From Nitrososphaerota archaeon (GTDB lineage: Archaea; Thermoproteota; Bathyarchaeia; Bathyarchaeales; Bathycorpusculaceae), in NCBI GenBank assembly GCA_031256395.1, contig JAIRQQ010000056.1, positions 1 to 36,833 on the forward strand: DNA of 36,833 bases, given 5' to 3'. Positions within the stretch are counted from its first letter, which is position 1. Every line of letters begins with the position of its first letter. The translations under genes were made by a program, and so were the position numbers. The notes beneath the pieces were generated by a model. It was not told the DNA's origin and did no database searches. It saw only the letters and a list, made by a program, of their open reading frames with translations. Positions 26,226 through 35,025 of this stretch are shown here, piece after piece.

Positions 26226-27274
26226 TGGTTTGCCTCTAGGGTTTTGAGGGGTTCTATATTGCCGCTTGAGGCTTTAATGAGTTCTCTGAGTTTTTTGTAG
26301 GCGGCACCGCTGTTTATGGATGTGTGGGCTAATTCGAGGGCTTCTTTAAAGTTGCTGGCTTTGCCTCCGATTAGTATACCCGCCGCACTGTTAACCAAAA
26401 CGACATCGCGTTTTGCACCCAGAGTTTTATTGTTTAGGATGCTAAACATGATCTCTGCGTTTTCTTCAACGGAGGGGCAATACAGCTCGGCTATATCGGC
26501 TTTTTTTATGCCAAAGTCTTTGGGAGAAAAGAGGGTCTTGGTTGTTTGGCCGTCTTTTAGGTGAACTAGAAGGGTTTTGCCTATGGTTGAGATTTCATCA
26601 AGGCCGTCTAGTCCATGTACGACCATGGCTTCCTCACAACCCAGTTTTTGCAGGGCATGGGTTATGGGCATAACCAACTTGTGGTCATAAACGCCTAAGA
26701 GTTGTGCGCTGGCGCAGGCGGGGTTTGTTAGGGGACCCAAGAGGTTAAAGACTGTGCGAACGCCGATTTCGCGGCGGGTTTCCATGGCGTATTTCATGGC
26801 GGGGTGAAAGGCGGGGGCGAACATGAAGCCCACGCCTATTTGTTCGATAATTGTTTGAACAGTTTGGGGTGGGGTTGTGAGGTTTAGGCCTAGTTTTTCA
26901 AGTACATCTGCGCTGCCGCTTTTGCTTGTGACCGAGCGGTTGCCATGTTTTGCTACGGCCACACCGGCGCCTGCAATAACAAAGGCGGCTATGGTGCTGA
27001 CGTTGAAGGTTTTGAGTTTGTCTCCGCCAGTGCCGCAGGTATCGACTAATCGGCCCGATACTTTGGGGTGTATTTGGTGGCAGTGATCGCGCATAACAGA
27101 GGCAAAGGCGATGAGTTCCTCAATTGATTCGCCCTTCATGCGCAATCCTGTTAGAAAGGCGGCTGTTTGTGCATTGGTGGCTTTGCCCGACATAACCTCA
27201 CTCATGACAATGCAGGATTCTTCATAGGTGAGATTGGTGCCGTCGATGAGTTTTTGGATGCCTTCGCGGATCAT
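26222..27274 (-). CDS. trpD: Anthranilate phosphoribosyltransferase
   Basis: Adds the phosphoribosyl group of PRPP to anthranilate; 350 aa. PRPP-binding motif VDTCGTGGDKLKTFNVST, then AKHGNRSVTSKSGSADVLEKLG, FMFAPAFHPAMK and RTVFNLLGPLTNPA, all family hallmarks. ATG 27274 overlaps the trpG stop, and its own stop overlaps trpC. Product phosphoribosyl-anthranilate would next need TrpF, which the operon lacks. Confidence 0.97.
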   Translation of the reverse strand: MIREGIQKLIDGTNLTYEESCIVMSEVMSGKATNAQTAAFLTGLRMKGESIEELIAFASVMRDHCHQIHPKVSGRLVDTCGTGGDKLKTFNVSTIAAFVIAGAGVAVAKHGNRSVTSKSGSADVLEKLGLNLTTPPQTVQTIIEQIGVGFMFAPAFHPAMKYAMETRREIGVRTVFNLLGPLTNPACASAQLLGVYDHKLVMPITHALQKLGCEEAMVVHGLDGLDEISTIGKTLLVHLKDGQTTKTLFSPKDFGIKKADIAELYCPSVEENAEIMFSILNNKTLGAKRDVVLVNSAAGILIGGKASNFKEALELAHTSINSGAAYKKLRELIKASSGNIEPLKTLEANQ

Positions 27275-27855
27275 GGGTTAGCCTCCAAAAAGTTTTTGAT
27301 GATTATTTTTCCTTCTTTGCAAAGGATGCTCTCAGGGTGGAATTGGATGCCATAGATGGGATATTGTTTGTGGCGTATGCCCATGATCTCGCCATCATCA
27401 AGGGCTTCAGCGGTTATTTGCAGGCAATCCGGAAGAGAGCAACGCTCGCCTGCTAGGGAGTGGTAGCGGGTAGCACTGAGGGGGTTGGAGACGTCTCGGA
27501 AGAGATCTTTTTGGTTGTGATGTATGGGGCAGGTTTTGCCATGCATCAGTTTTTTGGCGTGCACTACTTTGCCGCCATATACAGAAATGATGCCTTGATG
27601 GCCTAAACAAACACCCAAGGTAGGGATGGTTTGGCTGAGATTTAGCAATATGTCTTTGCATACGCCAAAGAATTTTTCGTCTTGGGGATTGCCAGGTCCG
27701 GGTGAGATAACTATGCGATCTGGTTTGAGCTCTGTGGCTTGTTTTAGGGTGATTTGATCGTTTCGATAAATCACCACATCTGCGCCCTGCTCGCCTATGT
27801 ATTGAACCAAGTTGTAGACAAAGCTGTCATAGTTATCGATGATTAAGACCTTCAT
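27271..27855 (-). CDS. trpG: Anthranilate synthase glutaminase subunit
   Basis: Class I glutamine amidotransferase of 194 aa that feeds ammonia to TrpE. The catalytic triad is Cys in GVCLGHQG, with His and Glu in QFHPES. IDNYDSFVYNLVQYIGE is the classical start and SPGPGNPQDE the oxyanion loop. It overlaps trpE by ATGA and trpD by ATGA. With no second pabA visible here it might also serve aminodeoxychorismate synthase; that is not shown. Confidence 0.96.
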   Translation of the reverse strand: MKVLIIDNYDSFVYNLVQYIGEQGADVVIYRNDQITLKQATELKPDRIVISPGPGNPQDEKFFGVCKDILLNLSQTIPTLGVCLGHQGIISVYGGKVVHAKKLMHGKTCPIHHNQKDLFRDVSNPLSATRYHSLAGERCSLPDCLQITAEALDDGEIMGIRHKQYPIYGIQFHPESILCKEGKIIIKNFLEANP

Positions 27856-29262
27856 TGGGTTTTCGCTCCAGCGGCATGTTCGAGGGCTTTCATTAGAGCT
27901 TTGGCTTTGTGGTCAGTTTCAAACCACTCTTTTTCAGGATCTGAATCAGCAACTATACCAGCACCAGACTGAATATAGGCGGTGTTACCCTCTGCAAAGA
28001 GTGTTCGTATGGTTATGGCAAAATCTGCATTGCCATTGCAGCTAAAATAGCCCACCGCACCCGCGTAGGGTCCTCGGTGAGAGGGCTCGAGTTCTTCAAT
28101 GATTTCCATGGCCCTAACTTTGGGTGCGCCTGAGACGGTACCGGCTGGAAATACGGCTTTTAGGGCCTCAAAACTGTCTATGCTCTCTTTTAATTCGCCT
28201 ACTACTTGGGAGACGATGTGTTGGACATGGCTAAATTGGTGGATTTGCATAAATTCAGGCACAGATACGCTTCCGTATTTGCTGATTTTTCCAATGTCAT
28301 TTCGTGCCAGATCAACTAGCATGATGTGTTCTGCATGTTCTTTGGGATCTGAGAGAAGCGCTTTGCCTAGGCGCTGGTTTTCCTCAGGATTTGAGGTGCA
28401 GGGAACGGTTCCAGCGATGGGAAAAGTGATAACTTTGCGATTATCGATGCGGACCAGCATCTCGGGGCTGGCACCAATTATTTGGCGGTTGCCGGATTTG
28501 TAGTAGAACATATAGGGGGAAGGGTTGATTTGGCGCAGGCTTCTATAGAAACCCAGCAGGCTACCGCTGTATTGGAATTTGAAGCGCTTAGAGAGAACCA
28601 CTTGGAAGATATCACCATTGGTGACGTATTGTTTGGCTTTTTTGACGGCTTGCTCAAAATCTGTTTTTGAGGTTTCAGCTAGTGGTTCAGTATAGCTGAG
28701 GGTTTCTTCTTTTTGGGGGGGTTGTTTTAGCAGGGCTTCGATTTCGTTTAGGCGGTTTTGGTTTCGGTAGTAGTAGTAAGCTTGGTTTATGGTGTGGTCA
28801 AATACGATGCCGTCTTCGAAAATGCCTATGGCCATATCAGGAAAACCTATGGTGTCGGGTTTTGAGTTGGGCAGGTTTTCGATGTAGCGGATGGCGTCAT
28901 ATCCTATGTATCCTAGTGCTCCGCCGACAAAGCGGAAATCTACCATGTCGTTTTGGTAGGGTAATAATTGTTGATATATGAGGTTGAGGGGGTCTTGGGT
29001 TTGGTGGGTGGTGGTTTTGTTGGTTTTGGTGTTGGTGATGGTTACGGTTTGGTTTTTGGCGGTTATGGTTGTTTTGGGGTCAAAGCCTAAGAAGCTAAAT
29101 TGTGCGAGTTTTTGGGGGCCCACAATTGATTCGAGAATGTAGGCGGTTTGATATTTTTGGTGGAGTTTTGAGTAGATGTCTATGGGTTGGTTGGTGTAGT
29201 TGAATTTAACATAGTTGAGTGGGTTGGTATCAGTTTGTTTTGTGCCAAAGGCGATTCCCCAT
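27852..29262 (-). CDS. trpE: Anthranilate synthase component I (start frame-shifted)
   Basis: Converts chorismate to anthranilate. The Trp feedback-site region is YILESIVGPQKLAQFSFLGF; the chorismate-binding core includes NGDIFQVVLSKRF, IIGASPEMLVR, FPIAGT, DLARNDIGK and VSGAPKVRAMEIIEE. The first canonical in-frame start is GTG 29123, in the middle of the conserved LES-x-x-G motif, so it cannot be the true start. The frame is open to about 29270 with no ATG, GTG or TTG. ATG 29262, ten bases after GGAG, is one base out of frame; removing one G from its GGGG run gives MGIAFGTKQTDTNPLNYVKF and a 469-aa protein of normal length. I propose 29262 with a one-base indel. First gene of the operon. 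Confidence 0.9.
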
Positions 29263-29302
29263 TTATATCATACTCCAATAGTTCACAACTATACAACCAT
29301 GC

Positions 29303-29336
29303 AATATTTAAGGCTTATTTGTACAAAAATGTACAA
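29303..29336 (-). promoter_or_regulatory. trp operon promoter with TGTACA operator
   Basis: Minus-strand box A CTTAAATATT lies at about 29303-29312. Just upstream of it is TTGTACA-aaaa-TGTACAA (29319-29336), a perfect 7-base inverted repeat. TGTACA is the recognised TRP box of the archaeal regulator TrpY in Methanothermobacter. Whether this organism has TrpY is unknown. A further TTGTACA lies at 29448-29454, near the promoter of the divergent gene. Confidence 0.65.
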
Positions 29337-29447
29337 TAGACTACATATAACAAATAACCCGTCAAACAAACCACGCACAAAACAAACAAACACACCCACA
29401 CAACAAAACAACATCAGCACCTAACACTTTCTGTGCAACAAAGTGCG

Positions 29448-29524
29448 TTGTACAAAAATATTTAAGGCAACACGCAGATAATTCAGACATGCTATCAATG
29501 CAACAGATAACCGTGCGCTTGGGA
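29448..29524 (+). promoter_or_regulatory. Promoter of the NapH-like gene
   Basis: Box A ATATTTAAG at 29458-29466 and GGGAG at 29520-29524 before ATG 29530. A TTGTACA half-site lies immediately upstream of box A (29448-29454), in the same spacing relation as at the trp promoter, suggesting a shared regulator. Confidence 0.45.
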
Positions 29525-29529
29525 GATGC

Positions 29530-31287
29530 ATGATGCACAAACTATCCAAGTACGCACTCACATCTGTTGCAGTTATTCTCATACTAACAATTTTTAGTTT
29601 AAGCTCAACAACCGCACTAGAAACCGCAAACACAAATGAAAACACCCCAAACAAGACAAACACTCAACAGACAATATCAAACAATTTCAAAGACACCCCA
29701 ACAACACAAACCATTGCCTCCTTAGACGAACCAAACACAGCCACATCAGAATCTCTACCCTGTTTTGGCCCAGAGATGATTGCCAAAGTAGATAAAAACA
29801 ACATAGAGATCAACCAAACCGTAACCATAACCGGAAAAATCCACCCCATAGAAAAAAATGCGTCTGTTAGAGTATGTGCCATTAGACCAAATTACAGCTG
29901 GATCGAAGCATATGTGCCCACTGATCCTGAAACAGGCGAATTTAGCTACACCATGGCATTGGATATGGCAGGATACTGGAACCTATGTGTCAGCAACATT
30001 CACATAAGTGACAGAATGTTTGTTGAAGTAAGCGACCCCTCAGGAGCGGAAACAACACCCGACAAAGTTGTAAACCCATGGAACGCCAACCCGCTACTGC
30101 TAGCAACCGTTGTAGCCTTAGTAGGCATTGGACTGGTATTTGCCATAACAGGACTAAAAAAGAAAACCCGCAGAATCACCTCCCTGAGAATCTGCGTTTT
30201 GATTATTCTGGCATTTCTAATATATAGCGGCGCATTTATCGACCACCAATCAGTACCACGCCCCGTCAGACAAGTAGTTGTGCATGAATTACTAATAGGC
30301 ACCAATGTCGGGGGTGTTGCCATGCCAGAGGGATTACCCATGCCGTTTCTTGCATGCTACTTCCCCTGCGGACGAACAGTAACCTGCGCACTCTGGGAAC
30401 TCCAGACCTACATCTACCCCTTCCTAGAAGGCAGTCACGGCTGGGGAGTATATTATAACACCTCAGGCGCAGTACGCTTAGCCATAGTTGTAGGCGGACT
30501 AATTTTGGCATCCCTTATTTTGGGCAGAATGTGGTGCGGCTGGGTATGCCCCTTTGGATTATACCTAGATGCCGTATCATACTTTAGAAAGCGACTAAAA
30601 ATCAGCCATATTAAACTCTCAAACCGCGTAAACAGCTCCCTGCATCAACTCAGCTATGTTATACTAGCGGTAACGCTGATCCTAGGGGTGCTTTTTGCAG
30701 CATATACAATTTCAGGTACACAGCTTATTCCAGGAACTGAAGAAGGCGGATTTGTCTACAGCTATTTTGCAGCACCATTCTGCGCCGTATGCCCCATGAA
30801 ACCATTATGTGTACTTATGGAAAACCAAGCAGGCCTACTCCAAACCAACTGGGTATTTAATGCCACGGGTGATTTCTATCATTTAGGCAGATACCTCACA
30901 TCAATAAATCTGATTATACTAGCCGTTGTTACAGTGATAGCGCTATTTGTCAAACGCGCTTGGTGCAGAATCTGCCCCCTAGGCGGCTTAGTGGGATTCT
31001 TTAGCAAAACCCCACCCTTCAAATGGATCACACTTGTGCGAATAGATAAAACTAAGGAAAAATGCACCAAATGCGGCATCTGCAAACGCGCCTGCCCCAT
31101 GCAAGTCAAAGAAGTCTACGAAAAAGACCAAGGAGACATCATGACCCCACGATGCATCGGATGCCTACGCTGTGTAGAGATGTGCCCCTACAAAGACGCA
31201 CTACAATTCAAATTCGCTGGAAAAACCGTATGCCGCTCCCAAGACTGGCTAGCAGACAACCCCAAAACAGAAGAAGACAACTGGTAA
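29530..31287 (+). CDS. NapH/NosR-like membrane polyferredoxin with ectodomain
   Basis: 585 aa. A signal or anchor helix (about 8-28) is followed by a Thr/Asn-rich linker, an extracellular beta domain (about 78-168), and a membrane helix near 187-208. Further helices alternate with CxxxCP motifs: C336-x3-C340-P, C418-x2-C421-P and C479-x2-C482-P, as in NapH/NosR/MauN electron-transfer proteins. The C terminus holds two 4Fe-4S clusters: C512-C515-C518-C522 and C542-C545-C548-C552. It probably moves electrons between the quinone or cytosolic pool and an unknown outer partner. No nap or nos genes are adjacent, so the partner cannot be named. The ectodomain fusion is unusual. ATG 29530 or 29533 can start. 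Confidence 0.85.
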   Translation: MMHKLSKYALTSVAVILILTIFSLSSTTALETANTNENTPNKTNTQQTISNNFKDTPTTQTIASLDEPNTATSESLPCFGPEMIAKVDKNNIEINQTVTITGKIHPIEKNASVRVCAIRPNYSWIEAYVPTDPETGEFSYTMALDMAGYWNLCVSNIHISDRMFVEVSDPSGAETTPDKVVNPWNANPLLLATVVALVGIGLVFAITGLKKKTRRITSLRICVLIILAFLIYSGAFIDHQSVPRPVRQVVVHELLIGTNVGGVAMPEGLPMPFLACYFPCGRTVTCALWELQTYIYPFLEGSHGWGVYYNTSGAVRLAIVVGGLILASLILGRMWCGWVCPFGLYLDAVSYFRKRLKISHIKLSNRVNSSLHQLSYVILAVTLILGVLFAAYTISGTQLIPGTEEGGFVYSYFAAPFCAVCPMKPLCVLMENQAGLLQTNWVFNATGDFYHLGRYLTSINLIILAVVTVIALFVKRAWCRICPLGGLVGFFSKTPPFKWITLVRIDKTKEKCTKCGICKRACPMQVKEVYEKDQGDIMTPRCIGCLRCVEMCPYKDALQFKFAGKTVCRSQDWLADNPKTEEDNW

Positions 31288-31452
31288 AAAACACCAGCAC
31301 ACCATTCTGACAACTCCCACCCAACCCAGTAAAAAACATTGCAACAAAAAAGCGAATTGAACATAAAGAGCAGTAAATTGGAGGCTATAGGAATATTGAG
31401 CAGTTGTGAACCATACTTGTATGATAACTTGCTTGCAGACGGGCAACCAGAG

Positions 31453-31932
31453 TTAATCGGAGAGATTAGTTATAGGTCGTTGTTTAAGAGATTTAGTGCG
31501 TTTGTAGAGTCGGCCAGTTATAAAACATACAACGGCTAAAATTGCCGAGACCGCCACTATGTAGCGCGTGATGGAAAAGTTGGGTAGAAAATCTTCTGGC
31601 CAATACAAATACCAATAATCACCCTTCACAATAGTACTTGGACACAGCTGAATTAAATTTACAAAGGTAAACCAGATAAAGATAATAAAACTTTGTAACA
31701 GCGTTATATTTAGCACCCGTACAAAAGTCATTTTTCTAAATTGACCCATATAGGCGGCATAGAATAACGCAAACGTAACCAGATATATGCAAATAGCAGT
31801 CATACAGACAAGAGAGGGAGAAATAAGGAAAAAGAATGCACCATTTGCCATATTAACATAAATTATAGTAAAGTAGAGCGCTATTGCCAAAAGCAACATA
31901 GCTAAACATTTAAGCTTCAGCTTAACTACCAA
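31453..31932 (-). CDS. Hypothetical membrane protein, four helices
   Basis: 159 aa with four hydrophobic segments (about 7-30, 33-62, 72-97 and 123-146) and a basic tail (KRTKSLKQRP). No family motif is recognised. The start is TTG 31932, chosen because GGAGGGAGG lies closely upstream; no ATG is better placed. It is transcribed alone, with no operon partner. The opposite-strand frame 31339-31539 overlaps its end and is less convincing. Confidence 0.6.
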   Translation of the reverse strand: MVVKLKLKCLAMLLLAIALYFTIIYVNMANGAFFFLISPSLVCMTAICIYLVTFALFYAAYMGQFRKMTFVRVLNITLLQSFIIFIWFTFVNLIQLCPSTIVKGDYWYLYWPEDFLPNFSITRYIVAVSAILAVVCFITGRLYKRTKSLKQRPITNLSD

Positions 31933-32146
31933 CCAACCTCCCTCCTGTCCGTTATTTTTTCACTCTATAACTATTAAGGGTCCAGTTACCAATAAAGATA
32001 CAACCAAAATAGAAGCAATTAAACAACAAAAACTATTTGATAAAAGAGATCAGCAAACAACCATCAAACTAGCTGAAACTCAGGTTGGAAAATAGAGAGG
32101 AAATTAATATATGGCACAGCCAGTAAGAAAAGAGAAGTGAAAATAG

Positions 32147-32338
32147 ATGAGTAAACGGTCGGCTATACTAGAGATGGTTTTTCACCGCTGGGTTTTTGCA
32201 GCCATATTTTTATTGTATATAGCGACCGTAATTGTGGATTATGCCATAGGTATTTTGCCACCGCTGTGGGGCATGTTTTTGATTGTGCCAATTTTAATTT
32301 TTGGTCTAATCGGTTATTTAGTGGATGAGTCACAATAA
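32147..32338 (+). CDS. Small two-helix membrane protein, 63 aa
   Basis: Two hydrophobic segments (about 12-32 and 38-58), separated by GILPPLW, and short charged ends. No family is recognised. ATG 32147 is preceded by an A/G-rich AGAGAAGTGAAA that may serve as ribosome site. About 210 bases upstream hold no other frame. Small membrane proteins of this type often act as subunits or regulators; nothing here says of what. Confidence 0.55.
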   Translation: MSKRSAILEMVFHRWVFAAIFLLYIATVIVDYAIGILPPLWGMFLIVPILIFGLIGYLVDESQ

Positions 32339-32423
32339 CAAAAAACAAACAGCCCGCTCAGAAGAGAAAAGGAAGTTCGGAAACGTTATTAATGAATAGC
32401 AGGTTTATAGTGGGCAGGCATTA

Positions 32424-32500
32424 GTTCATTGGAAGGTTTATGAACAATAGCTCAATGTTATTGCATTATTAGTGCAATATTATTGTTGCATTATTTATAG
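32424..32500 (+). promoter_or_regulatory. Repeat-rich promoter of the beta-helix gene
   Basis: GTTCAT and ATGAAC form an inverted repeat (32424-32429 and 32440-32445). TTGCATTATT occurs twice (32461-32470, 32486-32495), and the first copy pairs with a following TGCAA. The second copy overlaps a box A-like TTATTTATAG, about 50 bases before the ATG at 32547. The density of repeats suggests one or two regulators. Confidence 0.45.
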
Positions 32501-32546
32501 GCCGTACATAGAGCTATACACACCCAATAATCAAGAGAGCATCTGT

Positions 32547-33311
32547 ATGGGCAGAAATGTAAAGTCCAAAACCAAGCTACATATTTCTCGCAGAACTGCA
32601 CTATGGCTTGTTCCTTTAGTTCTTTTGCTGGTGGTTTTTTCAGTGACATTTTATGGGTTGATTATGGGAAGTGGGGAGAGTTCTTATGTAGAACCCGATT
32701 ATCCCTTGCCTGCCTTAGAGGGTGCGGTATATGTTAAAGATGAAGTTGAATTTAGAAGCGCTATTGATGAGTCAGTTGGCAAATCGGTTGTTATTGTGCT
32801 TACAGAGGATGTGTATCTTGCCGAGTCTGCGCTCAGTATTCCTGAGAGGGCAAATATTACTCTAACAATTGAAAATAAAGATAAAAGCTACAAAATTTTT
32901 GGTGCGGATAATAGTAGCACCATTGTCATTGAGGACGGTGGAGTGTTGGAACTCTATGGGGTTATTGTAACTCATGCAGACAGCTCTATTAGAGGTACAG
33001 GGGTAGTTGTTAATTTGGGTGGCACCTTTATCATGTATGGCGGCGAGATTTCTGGCAACACTGTCAAAGATGGAGGCGGTGTGTATAATCGGGGCACCTT
33101 TAAAATCTATGGCGGAAAAATTTTGGGTAACAAAGCGACCAATTTTGGCGGTGGAATCTACAATGTGGGTCTTTTTGAATTGCACGAGGGCATAATTACT
33201 GAAAACCACGCTGATTTTGGGGGTGGAGTCTACAATCGAGGCACCTTTAACAGAATCGGGGGCTTACTGGATAACAATAGGGCAACCACCAGAGGATTTA
33301 ACGTATACTAA
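32547..33311 (+). CDS. Membrane-anchored beta-helix surface protein
   Basis: 254 aa from ATG 32547; the frame extends upstream to 32472, but that part carries the box A and is unlikely to be translated. A basic N terminus and one membrane helix (about 18-42) put the rest outside. The C-terminal half has three successive units of the type GGGVYN-x-GTF-x-x-x-GG-x-I-x-x-N (about every 23 residues), as in right-handed beta-helix adhesin-like and pectate-lyase-fold proteins. It has few coils for such a fold and no visible catalytic site, so an adhesive or structural role is more likely than an enzyme. Confidence 0.75.
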   Translation: MGRNVKSKTKLHISRRTALWLVPLVLLLVVFSVTFYGLIMGSGESSYVEPDYPLPALEGAVYVKDEVEFRSAIDESVGKSVVIVLTEDVYLAESALSIPERANITLTIENKDKSYKIFGADNSSTIVIEDGGVLELYGVIVTHADSSIRGTGVVVNLGGTFIMYGGEISGNTVKDGGGVYNRGTFKIYGGKILGNKATNFGGGIYNVGLFELHEGIITENHADFGGGVYNRGTFNRIGGLLDNNRATTRGFNVY

Positions 33312-33377
33312 AATCAAATCCACCGATTTAATGTAAGATATAGACAAAAAGTCTGAAGTTGTTACTCAATTTGTGTG

Positions 33378-34655
33378 TTAGGTAAAAAATGAGGGATCCC
33401 CAATATCAGGGTTGGTTGAGCAGACAATCAGAGTGGAAGTTGTGTTTGGGTTCCAAGTCAAGGTGAGGTATCGGCCGTGGGTAACCCATGCGTTGTTGCC
33501 TTGAGGGTTTGTTTGGGTCAGATCTAAGAGGTCAAGAAACGCTTGGTGAAATTCCGAAGCATCCTGAACGCTGTCCCAGGTGATGTTCCAGGTGAACAGA
33601 AAGTCAGAGCTTTTTTCATAGTAGCTAAAGGTGTCACCGCCCCATCCGGCTACGGCTTGTTGGGCTTGGCTATCATCTAACCAGCGGTTTAGCATCACAT
33701 AGATGAAATATTCACCATACATATCAGAGTCATAGCCATAACTAGTAGGTATTAGAGTCCAGCTCTTATCGGCAAGGGTTGGTGCAGAGCTGGTTTTTGC
33801 GGTTTCACCAGCGAGGTATTTGTCAGGGTGGAGAATCTGCTCAGTTGTACTGGGCAAATAAGACGGTGTGTAGCAAAGGTTCAGTTGATCCCAGCCGCCG
33901 GTTTCAACGATTGCAGATACAAAGGCTTTGCCTTGGATATAGGGAAACCAGTTTAACTCTGTAACCACCGCAGGAACACTTGGATAGACAGAGGGTAGTT
34001 TAACGACGTTTATAATGGCAGGTAAATTTTCTGTGTAGGCAGAGACCTCAGATACGGTTGGGGTATTGTAGTAGTGGGTTTTGTAGTAGTCGCTCATATA
34101 GGAGGCATCGCCTTCGGCTAGGGCATTGTAGGCTTTGTTGGTGTCATAGCTACTTGAGGCGGGAAGACCCTCCTGCCAGATATGGGTAAGTTCATGGATC
34201 AGAGTTGCCTCAGCATCGGGCATGTTCCAGGGTTTAAAGTTTTCATAAATAACATAGATCTCATTGCCAAGGGCCGCTGCATTCCAGCTTGCAATCCACT
34301 CAGCTGTAGCACCCTCTAAACTCTCGGTTTCGTCCATTAAAAATAAGCCTTTGTAGATGGTTTCTTGGCGCAAAACACTGGTGGTGTCTGAGCTAGAGGA
34401 GGTTTTACCCCAGCGGTCTACGGCTTGTTGTTTGGTGTAGACATAGAGTTGGATATCTTGGGGCAGAGTAACATTTCGGATGCGTTCAAATTGAGTTTTG
34501 GCATCCTCAAAAATTTTTTGTGTTTGTGCCTCATAGGCAGCAAAGTCAGGGTCTTGAGGACGTCCCAAAACCAACAAGGACCCAAGTATGGCAAAAATGA
34601 CAAGCAATGCTGTGACGCCGACAAGCTTTTGTTTAACATTCGGCGATAGAGGCAT
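33378..34655 (-). CDS. Membrane-anchored HExxH protein, putative metallopeptidase
   Basis: 425 aa. One N-terminal helix (about 11-31) anchors it with the bulk outside. H154-E-L-T-H158 is a zinc-binding HExxH, and ALAEGDA (E181) supplies a plausible third ligand, as in gluzincin-like peptidases and basic-secretory-type proteins. The remainder, rich in Tyr, Trp and Ser/Thr, has no recognised domain. Substrate unknown. The start is ATG 34655. It lies 40 bases after cutA's 3' end in the same direction (cutA is upstream), so the two may be co-transcribed; no functional link is evident. Confidence 0.7.
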   Translation of the reverse strand: MPLSPNVKQKLVGVTALLVIFAILGSLLVLGRPQDPDFAAYEAQTQKIFEDAKTQFERIRNVTLPQDIQLYVYTKQQAVDRWGKTSSSSDTTSVLRQETIYKGLFLMDETESLEGATAEWIASWNAAALGNEIYVIYENFKPWNMPDAEATLIHELTHIWQEGLPASSSYDTNKAYNALAEGDASYMSDYYKTHYYNTPTVSEVSAYTENLPAIINVVKLPSVYPSVPAVVTELNWFPYIQGKAFVSAIVETGGWDQLNLCYTPSYLPSTTEQILHPDKYLAGETAKTSSAPTLADKSWTLIPTSYGYDSDMYGEYFIYVMLNRWLDDSQAQQAVAGWGGDTFSYYEKSSDFLFTWNITWDSVQDASEFHQAFLDLLDLTQTNPQGNNAWVTHGRYLTLTWNPNTTSTLIVCSTNPDIGDPSFFT

Positions 34656-34695
34656 ACGCTACAGTAAGCTTAGACAAAAATAAAGCTTGTCCAAA

Positions 34696-35022
34696 CTACG
34701 TTTTGAGAACACTCTGCATCCAAGCCAAATAATCGGGTGAGCACAAAGCAACCGGCAACGCTAAAATCTCAGGCACCTCGTAGCTGTGCAAACGCTTAAC
34801 TTGCTGCAATAATTCGGGGAATAAATCCGCTCGGGATTTCATGATAAGTAGACATTCCTCAGCTTTGTCGATTTTACCCTGCCAAATAAAACAAGACACA
34901 ACAGAACTAACTATGTTGGCACAAGCAATCAACTTTTCCTCAAGAAGAGACTGGCTAATTTTTTCTGCTTCAGCTCTATCTTTGGCTGTCACTAAAACCA
35001 CAATGAAATCCGCCACAGACAT
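34696..35022 (-). CDS. cutA: CutA1-like divalent-cation tolerance protein
   Basis: A small trimeric protein of about 108 aa. It has the family pattern: FIVVLVTAKDRAEAEKISQS, then LIACANIVSSVVSCFIWQGKI, EECLLIMKSR and HSYEVPEILALPV, ending near DYLAWM. CutA1 proteins bind copper or other divalent ions and were linked to copper tolerance in E. coli, though their true role is uncertain. ATG 35022 follows directly on a GTG at 35025 that could also start. Length and motifs are complete. Confidence 0.93.
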   Translation of the reverse strand: MSVADFIVVLVTAKDRAEAEKISQSLLEEKLIACANIVSSVVSCFIWQGKIDKAEECLLIMKSRADLFPELLQQVKRLHSYEVPEILALPVALCSPDYLAWMQSVLKT

Positions 35023-35025
35023 CAC

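Noticed and set aside
31339-31539. Plus-strand frame of 66 codons
   Set aside because: Overlaps the end of the four-helix membrane protein gene, which has a better ribosome site and clear helices.
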